Notes: generated by a model not told the origin, from the letters alone. Counted from the first letter of the stretch, positions 15,855 to 26,439 are shown. The stretch: 64,000 nt of DNA from Chryseobacterium sp. (GCF_008014695.1 NZ_VOXE01000002.1:558001-622000); one strand, 5' to 3'. Translations and numbers: made by a program.

Positions 15855-16403
15855 TTATAATCTGTTCTTTTTATTTTCGTAGTTACTATTTTTTTTCAAC
15901 AAGTAAATAATTCCAGCAATAACTCCTAAAATTCCACCGATATAACTTCCAGTATTCATAAAAGCTGCTTCAAGATAATTTTGCGGATTTTGAGTTCCAA
16001 AATCAATGAAAACTCCACTATTTTCGTAATCAATTAAATATTTTGCAATCAAATATGCAATAAAACTTCCAAGAAATGCACAGCCAATATTTATTAAAAT
16101 TGCATTAATGATATCTTTAAAATTATTTTCGGTTCTCATAAAGAGAAAAACTATTATGTAAATTATTCCGAGAATTAATCCAACCCAGTACGAACCAATT
16201 ATTCCTACAATTGATGCTTCAAGTCTGTTATTTTTTAAATTCCATTCATGGGTGCCAAAATTTCCGAAAAGAAAATTTGTGAAGAATTCTGAAGAAACTG
16301 AATAAGATATTTGATTATGAATCGCTCCGAATAAACTTGCAATTATTACTGAATAAAAAATTATTTTAAATATTTGACTTCCTTTGGTTTCGGACTTTTT
16401 CAT
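15855..16403 (-). CDS. Polytopic membrane protein (182 aa)
   Basis: The ATG at 16403 (MKKSETKGSQIF) is chosen over the one at 16415, which sits inside the module boundary; other cassette genes start about 15 bases from that boundary. Four hydrophobic segments lie at about residues 13-30, 65-87, 97-115 and 145-166, and the last is glycine-rich (GSYIGGILGVIAGIIYLL). No family is recognised. It is the first cassette of the array in the direction of transcription, next to module R14. Confidence 0.6.
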   Translation of the reverse strand: MKKSETKGSQIFKIIFYSVIIASLFGAIHNQISYSVSSEFFTNFLFGNFGTHEWNLKNNRLEASIVGIIGSYWVGLILGIIYIIVFLFMRTENNFKDIINAILINIGCAFLGSFIAYLIAKYLIDYENSGVFIDFGTQNPQNYLEAAFMNTGSYIGGILGVIAGIIYLLKKNSNYENKKNRL

Positions 16404-16415
16404 AGAATATTGCAT

Positions 16416-16600
16416 GACTTGTATATATGTCTCTTATGAATGTGATCTTAGTTGGCAATCAAATATATGCAAGTTTCGATAAAAATGAATCAACAGACGA
16501 TCAATGCAAATGACCACCAAAATATCCGGAATTTTATGAAATTGGAAGGAACCTAATCTTGATTGAAGAGGAGCTTTGGAAGGGATTCCAAGACTGAAAA
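16416..16600. repeat. Module R14, right-hand end of the array
   Basis: The leader hairpin is deleted (CTTGTATATATGTCTC joined to TTATGAATGTGATC). The promoter box is at 16460-16467. The hopJ fossil (about 16490-16575) has degenerated after NIRNFMK. It is followed by AAGACTGAAAAGATAT and a terminator, the same string that follows the isolated hopJ fossil at 19536-19610. Confidence 0.85.
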
Positions 16601-16616
16601 GATATAAAATGAAAGA

Positions 16617-18098
<1,482 letters not shown>

Positions 18099-18113
18099 TA
18101 AAAATTAATAACA

Positions 18114-18461
18114 ATGATATTATCACAACTTAAAACCTCGCCGGAAACCTTACAGTTTAAAGAGGTGATTTCTTATATAGACCATCATTATATTTTTACA
18201 CCATCCAAATTCACAAACGGTGGGGTTGTAAATGAAAGCGGTCAAAACAATGGCTCATGCAAGATTTTTAGCTTTGGCAAAATTCATCATCTTTCAGAAT
18301 CGGAATTGCTGCATCTATTCGGAGAGATTTACAGGGGAGATGTTTTAAACAATCCAAACGGCCATGATCATCAGAATATCAGAAATTTCATAAAGTTTGG
18401 CTGGGACGGTATTTTATTTGAGTCTGAAGCGCTGAAAAAGAAAGAAAATGTCATCGAATAA
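18114..18461 (+). CDS. HopJ type III effector family protein
   Basis: The 115-residue protein has the full HopJ (PF08888) pattern: SPETLQFKEVISYIDHHYIF at residues 9-28, NESGQNNGSCKIFSF at 41-55, and the C-terminal DHQNIRNFIKFGWDGILFES at 84-103. Despite the name, the family is widespread in non-pathogenic bacteria, and its function here is unknown. The stop overlaps the start of the WYL regulator by 14 bases, so the two are an operon. Its 3' third is homologous to the fossil repeated in all fourteen array modules. The resident gene differs clearly from the repeats at the DNA level, so the repeats come from another hopJ lineage. Confidence 0.9.
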   Translation: MILSQLKTSPETLQFKEVISYIDHHYIFTPSKFTNGGVVNESGQNNGSCKIFSFGKIHHLSESELLHLFGEIYRGDVLNNPNGHDHQNIRNFIKFGWDGILFESEALKKKENVIE

Positions 18462-19449
18462 GAACGCATTAATCCGATACAAAACTTTAGACCGGTGTCT
18501 TAAAAACAAATTCAGAAACTATACGCTCGAAGATTTAATAGACGAATGTTCTGAAGCTTTGTTTGAATTTGAAGGAAAAGAATCTTTTGTAAGCAAACGT
18601 ACTGTGCAGTTAGACCTTCAGAACATGCGCAGCGAAAAATTCGGTTACGAAGCTCCGATTGAAGTGTATGACAGGAAATATTACCGTTACAGTGATCCAG
18701 AATACAGTATCCATCAGATTCAGGTAAACGAAAGGGACTTGAAAGCGATGAATAATGCGATTCAAATACTCAAACAATTTAAGGATTTTTCGATGTTTAC
18801 AGAGATGAACGGTGTCATTCAAAAACTTGAAGATTCTGTAAAGTCAGTACAGGAAAAATCGATTATTCATTTGGACAAAAATGAACGGTTGAAGGGTCTG
18901 GAGCATATTGATGTGCTTTATCAGGCAGTGGTGAGTAAAAAGGTTTTAAGGATCCTGTATAAAAGTTTCAACGCCAGAGATGCCAGTTATATGACTGTTC
19001 ACCCACAGTTGCTAAAGGAATACAATAATCGCTGGTTTTTAATCTGTTGGCACAAAAACAAACTGTATAACCTGGCGTTGGACCGGATGGAAGAAATCCA
19101 AACACAAGAGGGAACCCCGTACATTGAAAAAGATTTTGATGCTGACCGATATTTCGGTGAAGTGATTGGAGTTACGGTATCGGAGACGCAACGGCCCCAA
19201 AATGTTGTTTTCAGGATCGAAAGCCGCAATGCGCCTTATGTGATCACAAAACCTTTCCACCGCACTCAGGAAATTTTAGAAGAAGATGATTGTGGCGTCA
19301 CTTTCCGGATTAGAGTGCAGCTTAATTTTGAATTGGAGCGTTTGATTTTAGGTATGGGTGAATCAATCACCATTCTTAAACCCAGTAAGTTAAAGGAAAG
19401 GATTGAAAAAAATCTGCAGTTGGCTTTGAACAATTACAAAATTGTTTGA
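18448..19449 (+). CDS. WYL-domain transcriptional regulator
   Basis: The 333-residue protein has an N-terminal winged helix (residues ~5-60, YTLEDLIDECSEALFEF and VSKRTVQLDLQNMRSE) and a central WYL domain at about 145-220 (HPQLLKEYNNRWFLICW and LYNLALDRMEEI). A C-terminal WCX-like part follows at about 235-330. WYL regulators often bind nucleic-acid ligands and control DNA-damage, RNA-repair or defence genes. The overlap with hopJ and the divergent rtcB suggest that it regulates this trio; that is inference. The isolated hopJ fossil and a terminator follow at 19536-19676. Confidence 0.9.
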   Translation: MSSNKNALIRYKTLDRCLKNKFRNYTLEDLIDECSEALFEFEGKESFVSKRTVQLDLQNMRSEKFGYEAPIEVYDRKYYRYSDPEYSIHQIQVNERDLKAMNNAIQILKQFKDFSMFTEMNGVIQKLEDSVKSVQEKSIIHLDKNERLKGLEHIDVLYQAVVSKKVLRILYKSFNARDASYMTVHPQLLKEYNNRWFLICWHKNKLYNLALDRMEEIQTQEGTPYIEKDFDADRYFGEVIGVTVSETQRPQNVVFRIESRNAPYVITKPFHRTQEILEEDDCGVTFRIRVQLNFELERLILGMGESITILKPSKLKERIEKNLQLALNNYKIV

Positions 19450-19535
19450 TGGTGTGAAGTCACAGAATCCTTAAATTTCTAAATCGGTTTCCTCCCGTTT
19501 TTGGCTTAATGCCTGAAGCTCCCTTGGAGAATTCC

Positions 19536-19610
19536 CGATGGAAACGACCGCCAAAATATCCGGAATGAAGTTTGCGTGGGACGGTATTTAGTTCGAAGGT
19601 CAAGCTTTTT
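19536..19610 (+). repeat. Isolated hopJ 3'-end fossil
   Basis: The plus strand reads ACCGCCAAAATATCCGGAAT and TTTGCGTGGGACGGTAT, the same hopJ 3'-end sequence as in the array modules and closer to them than to the intact gene at 18114. It has no leader or promoter box. AAGACTGAAAAGATAT and a terminator follow, as after module R14. Confidence 0.8.
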
Positions 19611-19650
19611 GGGACGTGAATTCTAAGACTGAAAAGATATCAATAAAAAA

Positions 19651-19676
19651 ACCACCGGATGAACGGTGGTTTTTTT
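19651..19676 (+). terminator. Rho-independent terminator after WYL gene (bidirectional position)
   Basis: Stem ACCACCG/CGGTGGT with a T7 tail on the plus strand, nearly identical to the terminator at 16617. The opposite-strand DUF1501 gene ends inside the T tail. Confidence 0.8.
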
Positions 19677-20862
19677 ATACAAAGTCGTAAATTCCGTTTT
19701 TCCAGCCTAAAATTTTGGAGGAATCGGCACCCAGCCAGTTTTTCAGAACTGTTGCGTACACTTTCCGGAAATCTTCGGTGTAGATTAAATCTCCGTCATT
19801 GAGCTTTTCCAGATCGGGCAACTGGTTCAGCATTCCTTTCTTTTTCAATCCACCGGAAACGAAAAACATCTGATTAGCGGTACCGTGGTCGGTTCCTCTG
19901 CTGGCATTCTGGGAAACGCGCCGACCGAATTCGGAGAACGTCATGATTAAAACATCCTCAAATCTTCGCTGGGATTTTAAATCTTTTACAAAGGCTTTCA
20001 CGGCTTCATTGATTTCGGAAAAAAGCTGGGACTGTTTTTGATTCTGATTCACATGGGTATCGAAACTTCCGACGGAAAGATAATACACTTTCGTATTGAT
20101 ATCAGAATTAATGAGCGACGCAATGTTCTTGAAATCCTTTCCTAAAGCCGAATCGGGATAAAGTGCGGTGGTTGCTTTCGCCTTGCTTTTTTCAAAGATA
20201 TATTGGGCGTTATTGATGGTAGCACCCATTGTCTGGTAAAGATATTCTACCGTTTCATCGTCGTGATGATGAGTGTCGTAAAGCGCTTTGAAATATTTTT
20301 CCTGCGAGGTCTGATATAATCTTCTTGGATCCTTGAAGGCAAAGGCTTTTTTCTCTTTTCCTTTCAGCGCCAAACTCAACATGTCGTCAATTTCGAGTGC
20401 CTGTGTCGGATGGTCGCAACGGTAACAGGCTTCATCAAGGTATCTACCGACCCAACCTGTTTCTAAAAATTCGTCACTTTTGCTGGCGGAATGCCAAATA
20501 TCCATACTTCGGAAATGCGATTTGTCCGGATTTGGATAGCCTACATTATTCAAAACGGCAAGCTCGCCACCATCAAAAAGCTCTTTAAAATAACTGAGAC
20601 TGGGATTGATTCCTGCTTCATCACTGAGACGCAGGGAATCTTTGATGGCAATGGTGGCTCTTTCCCGGAAATAAATATCGTTTTTCGTGGGGATAATGGT
20701 GTTTAAACCGTCATTTCCGCCGCTGAACTGGAGAACGACCAGTATCCTGTTTTCCTTATCCAAAACATCGGGCAAAGTCATCGCCTGCAGAAAATTGGGA
20801 ATCATGAGTGAAGCCGCAGCCAAAGAAGATACTTTGAGAAAATCTCGTCTTTTGATTAACAT
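19675..20862 (-). CDS. DUF1501 family protein with twin-arginine signal
   Basis: The 395-residue protein belongs to the DUF1501 family, related to alkaline-phosphatase/sulfatase-like folds. The N-terminus MLIKRRDFLKVSSLAAAS is a Tat signal (RRDFLK). Family features include LVVLQFSGGNDGLNTIIP at about residues 41-58, and SVGSFDTHVNQ followed by TFSEFGRRVSQNASRGTDHG in the C-terminal half. It is exported and of unknown substrate. It follows a DUF1800 gene by 36 bases on the same strand, the usual pairing in Bacteroidetes and Planctomycetes. Confidence 0.9.
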   Translation of the reverse strand: MLIKRRDFLKVSSLAAASLMIPNFLQAMTLPDVLDKENRILVVLQFSGGNDGLNTIIPTKNDIYFRERATIAIKDSLRLSDEAGINPSLSYFKELFDGGELAVLNNVGYPNPDKSHFRSMDIWHSASKSDEFLETGWVGRYLDEACYRCDHPTQALEIDDMLSLALKGKEKKAFAFKDPRRLYQTSQEKYFKALYDTHHHDDETVEYLYQTMGATINNAQYIFEKSKAKATTALYPDSALGKDFKNIASLINSDINTKVYYLSVGSFDTHVNQNQKQSQLFSEINEAVKAFVKDLKSQRRFEDVLIMTFSEFGRRVSQNASRGTDHGTANQMFFVSGGLKKKGMLNQLPDLEKLNDGDLIYTEDFRKVYATVLKNWLGADSSKILGWKNGIYDFV

Positions 20863-20898
20863 ATTTCGGATATTAGAGGTTGGTTATGTAAATATTCA

Positions 20899-22275
20899 TT
20901 AACAAAGCTGAAATTCGGGGGTTGACATGAGGTTGATTATTTTCTGTTTTACCGAGTTATGGGAAAACTGTTCCGAAGTTTTTTCAGAAAGGGAGTTGCT
21001 TTTCTGAAGTAAGATATCGATGGGCTCTTTATCTTTAAAAACCTCCTCCACCGCAGGCCAGTCAATTGAAATATTGGGGTTTTTAAAATTTTTATAATAA
21101 TTCTGCGTATTTTTCATCCCCATTTCTACATCATCGTCACTTTTGGGTTTAAATTCTAAGGGTCTTAAACCCGACCAAATCTGGGGAATCTGCAATCTTA
21201 ACATTAAGGTGGAACTGTCGATCCAGGCTTTCCCGGAAGGCCAGCCCGCAACATTGGGCGGATAAAGCAGCATTTGTCCCAGCAATTTCTGATAGACAAT
21301 TAAATTTTCGGGTTTTTCAATCTGCATGGGAAGAATGCGCATGATTCCTGCCATGAGTTCGATGGGTGATTTTATTTTTACTCCAATATTTTCCGGGCTG
21401 TAAAACCATTTTGCGGTGAATATTTCAGTCATCAGACCTTTAAGATCATACTTTGATGCATAGAACCGATCGCTTAAATGCTCAATAATATTGGCATCCG
21501 GTTTTTCGTTGACAAAAAATTGATAAATTTTGGTAACAATAAATCGGGCACATGCTTTTTGATCAAGAATAATGTTTAAAACATCGTTTCCATCAAAATT
21601 TCCTGTTTTGCCCAAGAACGTTTTTGTGCCAAAATCATGTTGTTTCGGTCTTTCGAAAAAACTTCCGTCGGGAAGAAAACTCCAGCCGGTAAAGGCACGC
21701 GCACCTTCCTGAATATCTTTTTCAGTATAATTACCGCGACCCAAAGTAAAAAGTTCCATGACTTCACGGGCAAAATTTTCGTTGGGATGGCCTTTTTTAT
21801 TCTGCTGATTATTGAGAAACTGCAGCATGGCGGGAGTTTGGGAAACTGCCCGGAGCAAATCGCCAAAATTCCCGAGGGCTTTTTCGCGGATGGTATTTAA
21901 AAGCTGAAGATTGAACCTGGAGTTTACAATTCGGGTTGCAAAATGACCATGCCAGAAAAAGGCCATTTTTTCCCTCAGCTGGTCTTCGGAATATACCATC
22001 TGATCAAAAAAGGCGAGGTTAATTTCCTGATTGTTTTTTCGGTTTTTCTGAAGTAAGGTTTTTTTGGCTTCTTCATCGAGTTTTGCGACTTTTTGATAAT
22101 CTACATTTTCGGGTCCGTCTTTTAATTCAAGAGGTTTGAAGGGATAATCTGCAGCTAAATTCTTCCAGATTTCGGTGAGGGGCCGGCCGGCTAAATTTTT
22201 TATCTGAGAAAGATTTGACCCAAAACCGGCGCGTAAAAGCAGATGTTTGTTTTTTTGAAGTTGGGAAACACTCAT
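20899..22275 (-). CDS. DUF1800 family protein
   Basis: The 458-residue protein shows the DUF1800 pattern: LLLRAGFGSNLSQI at the N-terminus, EKMAFFWHGHFATRI at about residues 103-117, NENFAREVMELFTLGRGNYTE at about 165-185, then GARAFTGWSF and FLGKTGNFDGNDVLNIIL. Function is unknown; it is always found with DUF1501 proteins and probably works with the exported partner encoded just downstream. No signal peptide is obvious. The ATG at 22275 gives MSVSQLQKNKHLLLR. Confidence 0.9.
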   Translation of the reverse strand: MSVSQLQKNKHLLLRAGFGSNLSQIKNLAGRPLTEIWKNLAADYPFKPLELKDGPENVDYQKVAKLDEEAKKTLLQKNRKNNQEINLAFFDQMVYSEDQLREKMAFFWHGHFATRIVNSRFNLQLLNTIREKALGNFGDLLRAVSQTPAMLQFLNNQQNKKGHPNENFAREVMELFTLGRGNYTEKDIQEGARAFTGWSFLPDGSFFERPKQHDFGTKTFLGKTGNFDGNDVLNIILDQKACARFIVTKIYQFFVNEKPDANIIEHLSDRFYASKYDLKGLMTEIFTAKWFYSPENIGVKIKSPIELMAGIMRILPMQIEKPENLIVYQKLLGQMLLYPPNVAGWPSGKAWIDSSTLMLRLQIPQIWSGLRPLEFKPKSDDDVEMGMKNTQNYYKNFKNPNISIDWPAVEEVFKDKEPIDILLQKSNSLSEKTSEQFSHNSVKQKIINLMSTPEFQLC

Positions 22276-22461
22276 GCTATCAATTTGAGGGTTTGATGAT
22301 AAGTTTTAAAAGAGGTTAAAATGGGAAAAGCAGATAAGGAAAATTTCCTGTCGGATGAGGTGAGGAGATAAATCCAGTGGCTTTTTATAAAATAGTTTGA
22401 AATGCCACATAAATTATCCATAATCCTCAATTGTTTTTTTATTTTTGTTCAAAACTAATTC

Positions 22462-25400
22462 ATGAAGAAAATTACACTCTGTCTTATATTTACTTTGACT
22501 CATATTATTATGTTTTCACAGGAAAAATTAACTCCTCAAAATGATTACCTGTTTTATGAGAATAAAGGACAGATTGTAGATCAGGACGGCAAACAAAATG
22601 CTGAAGTAAAATACCTCTATCATTCGGCAGGGTTAAATGTTCAGCTTCGTAAAAATGGTTTTTCATATGACCTGTACGAAGTAAAAAAAATACAAAATCC
22701 AAAAAATAAAACCGTTCCGGAAACCAATATTCCTGAAGGGAAAATTTATCATTTTGATGATTTTCTTTACGAAAAAATGCTACACCGGGTTGATATAGAA
22801 TTGATGGGCTCAAATACTGATCCTGTAATAATTCCGGAAGGAAAAACCGCTGAGTATGATAATTATTATAATTTAGAAAGCACACAGAAAGGTGTTACCA
22901 ATGTACATCGTTTTAAAAGCTTGCTTTATAAAAATATTTACCCGAAAATTGATCTTAAATTTTTTAAACCTAAGGATAGCCTTAAACCTATAGAGTACAA
23001 TTTTATTATACACCCGGGAGGAAAGATTTCAGATATTAAAATGAAAATCAACGGGGCCAGGGCACAAATAGCAAATGGTAAACTTACCATGAAGGTGCGG
23101 TTTGGAGATTTGGAAGAAAACATTCCGAACAGTTGGCTTTTAAATAATGATGGCCGCACTGAAAATATTGAAGTATCTTTTCAGGATTTAGGCGACCAGA
23201 TATTCGGCTTTAAGACTCCTATGGAGGTATCGGACCAAATAGTAATTATTGACCCCGTTCCAACAAGAATATGGGGGAGTTATGCGGGGGGATATGGAGA
23301 GGATTATGGCCGCATAAAAACTGATTCTCAGAACAAAGGCTATCTTTACGGTAGCACAACAAGCGTTACCAATTTTGCTTCCTCAGGAACATATCAGCAG
23401 AATTTAGCCGGAAATAGTGATGCTTTTCTTATGAAAATCAGTAAAGACGGGCAAAAAATTTGGGGAACTTATTTTGGAACACCACAAAATGATGCATTTG
23501 GAGATATTGATTTTGATGAAAATTTCAATATTTATGCTGGGGGTGAAATTTACAGAGTGGGTAGTAATATTGATGTGGTTTTGGCGAAATTTAACACTAA
23601 TGGAGGTCTGATTTTCCGGAGAGATTATATTGGAAATTCCCCCGACTATTTATACACAGTCTCCTATAATCAGAATAAAATCTATATAGGCGGGCAAACT
23701 TTTAGTCCTAATTTTCCGACTAATAATGCTGTACAGCAGAATAAGCTAAGTCCGAATGGATCGACGGATGGGTTTCTTGCAAGTGTTGATGCATCAGGAA
23801 CTACATTGTGGTCCACTTATTTTGGTGCAACAGATTATTCAACATCAATTTTTAATATCTTCTCTTCCACGGGTGATTTAGAGATAATTGGTGCAACAAG
23901 ATCTCAACTTATACCAATGATTAATCCTTTTCAGGCAACTAATTCGGGGGTAACTGATGGTTTGTATTTGAAATTTTCAAATTCGGGAGTGTTATTGCGG
24001 TCAAGCTATTTCGGAAATTCCATTCAGGATGTTGTTCGAGAAGCAAGAATTGTAAATGGGAACTTGATTTTGGCAGGAGAATTTCCTGATCTTAACGCAC
24101 CTACTTACACAGTACCGGGAATATGGAGAATAAACCTCAACAACAATATCATAACAAAAGTTGGATTGCCATTTCAGTATCAAGTTCAGCTAACAGCATA
24201 TATCGATAGTGCAGGAAATGTGTTTTTCAGTGGTCTCACACATCACATTAATCAAACCGATATAGCGACGCCAGGTGCTTATATGGAGCAAACTGGTCCC
24301 ACACTTAAAACCTTTATGATAAAATACAACGCCAACAACATTAAACAATGGGGTACATTTTATGGAGGAAACGGGGGTACTCAATTAGGAGAGGTAACAA
24401 AAGATGATGAAGACTTTATTTACTTAACCGGCATGTCCAGCAATAATACCACTGGAATTGCCACACCCGGAACTTTTCAGCAAACTGGGGGACATCCTTC
24501 CAATGACATTTTTATTGCAAAATTCAAAGACTGCACCTCTTCTGCAATAATAACTTCCAATTCTCCGGTCTGCGTAAATTCTTTAATACAGTTACATGCG
24601 AGTGGTGGAACAACCTATAACTGGACCGGGCCAAACGGCTTCACTTCAATCAGTCAAAATCCAACGATCCCCAATGCTACAATTGCCAATTCCGGGATAT
24701 ATACCTGTGAAATTACCGGCTCGGGAGCTTGTGACGGTAGTTTTACCGTTAACGTAATGGTGGGAGACACGGTATCACCAATACCAAATGTTGCCAATTT
24801 ACCGGATATCACAGGGGATTGCCAGACGGCAATTACTCTATTTCCCACTGCTTCCGATAACTGTTCGGGAACCATTACCGCTACAACTTCAGATCCGTTA
24901 TCTTACTCCTCAGCGGGGAGTTATGTTATTCATTGGAGTTATGATGATGGTAACGGGAATACGGTAACCCAAAATCAGAATGTGATTATAACCGCTGTTC
25001 CACCGCCAGTCACCCAAAATGCCATTCAGACTTTCTGTGCCGCCAATTTTCCCAAGATCTCTGATATTCAAATCACCGGACAAAATATTAAGTGGTATGA
25101 TGCTGGTGGAAATCTGTTAAATTCAACCACATTGCTGGTGAACGGACAGACTTACTATGCGACTCAAACCATTAACAACTGTGAAAGCATAAAAATTCCG
25201 CTTTTAATCCAGATTACCACTACAGCCCCTCCTGTTGCTGTTGCCACCCAGGATTTCTGTATTTCATCTAACCCCACTTTAGCGGATATAACTGTAACAG
25301 GAAATTCATTACAGTATTACGATTTGGCCGGCAATGTATTGCCATTAACAACGCCTCTTGTGAACAGTGAAACGTACTATATCTCCCAATCTGTGGCTGG

Positions 25401-26385
25401 CTGTGTTTCTGCTAAAACTCCGGTGTTAGTATCACTGTCACTTAATAACATTCCTGCGGCTAATTACACTCATCATTTGTGTAACAACAGTTTTGCTAGT
25501 GATGCGACAATAAATTTGCATCAGTTTGAGCAAAACCTCATCACTAATTCTAATAATTATATTTTTGAGTATTCAGATGGAGCAGGGAATATTATCAATA
25601 ATCCTGCAGCATATCTTATTACCAGCGGCCAAAATACGATTAAAGTTAAGGTTAGTAATAACGAAGGCTGCTATAAAATAGTGGATCTGATAATCATACT
25701 TTATCTGAAACCGTTTATAGAAATTCCTGCCACGGTAAGGTTCTGTAAAGGCCAAAATTTGACACTGAACGCAGGTTCTGGATATTTTAAGTATTTATGG
25801 AGCACGGGAGAGACTACACCTTCTATCAGTATTTCGCTACCTGGCATTTACACTGTTGAGGTGACAACTGCAGAAGGGTGCAAAAGTACGGCAAGCATTA
25901 CAGCGTCTTATTACGATTTTGGTGAAATTAGTGCTGTTACGATCAATAATAGTTCAGCAACAGTTACAATAACACCCGCGGGTAATTATGAATATTCACT
26001 GGACAATTCCATCTGGCAAAATTCTAATGTTTTCGAAAATTTACTTAATCAGGAGTATACAGTGTATGTCAGGACACCAAATGGATGTTTCGTAGACCAA
26101 CAGAATTTCACAATTTTCAGCATACTGAATACGATTACTCCTAATGCCGACGGTTACAATGATAATTGGTATATTAAAGGAATAGAAAATTATCCGGGAT
26201 CGAAGATAACAGTGGTTAACAGACAAGGTCAAACTGTTTTCTCTAAAACCATACAAACCGAAAAGTTTATTTGGGATGGCAAAATGAACGAAAACCCATT
26301 GCCTACCGGAAGCTATTGGTATGTCATTGAAATTTCCGACAAAAGAATCTTTACTGGTTGGCTGCTAATTAAAAACGTAAATTAA
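22462..26385 (+). CDS. Large T9SS type B sorting-domain surface protein (1307 aa)
   Basis: The N-terminus MKKITLCLIFTLTHIIMFSQ is a Sec signal peptide. Residues ~25-270 resemble the FYENKGQI-type N-terminal domain of bacteroidetal beta-propeller proteins. Residues ~270-690 hold SBBP-like propeller repeats (IWGTYFGTPQNDAFGDI, DGFLASVDASGTTLWSTYFG). Ig/PKD-like and HYR-like modules follow from ~695 on. The last ~90 residues (TPNADGYNDNWYIKGI, KMNENPLPTGSYWYVIE) are the gliding-motility-associated C-terminal (type B) sorting domain that directs export by the type IX system. A TATTTTTG box sits at 22440-22447, 15 bases before the ATG. It is probably an adhesin or surface-display protein. Confidence 0.9.
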   Translation: MKKITLCLIFTLTHIIMFSQEKLTPQNDYLFYENKGQIVDQDGKQNAEVKYLYHSAGLNVQLRKNGFSYDLYEVKKIQNPKNKTVPETNIPEGKIYHFDDFLYEKMLHRVDIELMGSNTDPVIIPEGKTAEYDNYYNLESTQKGVTNVHRFKSLLYKNIYPKIDLKFFKPKDSLKPIEYNFIIHPGGKISDIKMKINGARAQIANGKLTMKVRFGDLEENIPNSWLLNNDGRTENIEVSFQDLGDQIFGFKTPMEVSDQIVIIDPVPTRIWGSYAGGYGEDYGRIKTDSQNKGYLYGSTTSVTNFASSGTYQQNLAGNSDAFLMKISKDGQKIWGTYFGTPQNDAFGDIDFDENFNIYAGGEIYRVGSNIDVVLAKFNTNGGLIFRRDYIGNSPDYLYTVSYNQNKIYIGGQTFSPNFPTNNAVQQNKLSPNGSTDGFLASVDASGTTLWSTYFGATDYSTSIFNIFSSTGDLEIIGATRSQLIPMINPFQATNSGVTDGLYLKFSNSGVLLRSSYFGNSIQDVVREARIVNGNLILAGEFPDLNAPTYTVPGIWRINLNNNIITKVGLPFQYQVQLTAYIDSAGNVFFSGLTHHINQTDIATPGAYMEQTGPTLKTFMIKYNANNIKQWGTFYGGNGGTQLGEVTKDDEDFIYLTGMSSNNTTGIATPGTFQQTGGHPSNDIFIAKFKDCTSSAIITSNSPVCVNSLIQLHASGGTTYNWTGPNGFTSISQNPTIPNATIANSGIYTCEITGSGACDGSFTVNVMVGDTVSPIPNVANLPDITGDCQTAITLFPTASDNCSGTITATTSDPLSYSSAGSYVIHWSYDDGNGNTVTQNQNVIITAVPPPVTQNAIQTFCAANFPKISDIQITGQNIKWYDAGGNLLNSTTLLVNGQTYYATQTINNCESIKIPLLIQITTTAPPVAVATQDFCISSNPTLADITVTGNSLQYYDLAGNVLPLTTPLVNSETYYISQSVAGCVSAKTPVLVSLSLNNIPAANYTHHLCNNSFASDATINLHQFEQNLITNSNNYIFEYSDGAGNIINNPAAYLITSGQNTIKVKVSNNEGCYKIVDLIIILYLKPFIEIPATVRFCKGQNLTLNAGSGYFKYLWSTGETTPSISISLPGIYTVEVTTAEGCKSTASITASYYDFGEISAVTINNSSATVTITPAGNYEYSLDNSIWQNSNVFENLLNQEYTVYVRTPNGCFVDQQNFTIFSILNTITPNADGYNDNWYIKGIENYPGSKITVVNRQGQTVFSKTIQTEKFIWDGKMNENPLPTGSYWYVIEISDKRIFTGWLLIKNVN

Positions 26386-26439
26386 CAGTTTTTAAACTCT
26401 TGGCTTAATTCTTGAAACTCACTTCTAAAAATAAATATT

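Larger units (their letters stand above)
1085..16600 (-). mobile_element. Integron-like cassette array with promoter/hopJ-fossil repeats
   Basis: About 15 cassettes with 17 cistrons are all read on the minus strand and are spaced roughly 0.5-1.2 kb apart. Fourteen (all but the HEPN cassette at the far end) are preceded by a copy of the same module: a leader starting at a CTAAC/GTTAG core, a TATATTTG promoter box, then a 3'-terminal hopJ fragment on the plus strand. The cassette 3' ends mostly carry variable inverted repeats with CGCTAAC...GTTAGCG or GTTGGCG cores, as in attC sites. No integrase or transposase is visible. The cargo is AT-rich and unrelated gene to gene. Boundaries are approximate: the right end is the last module next to the rtcB terminator, and the left end is a GTTAGC-containing stretch at 1088-1112. 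Confidence 0.75.

Noticed and set aside
4190..16600. CRISPR array
   Set aside because: The repeats are about 250 bases long, differ in tail length, and are separated by whole genes; there are no cas genes or short uniform spacers.
1085..16600. Insertion sequences or a transposon
   Set aside because: No transposase, no terminal inverted repeats with target duplications; the only repeats are the modules themselves.
18114..18461. HopJ as a secreted type III effector
   Set aside because: No type III secretion genes are present and the family is widespread in free-living bacteria; the name is historical.
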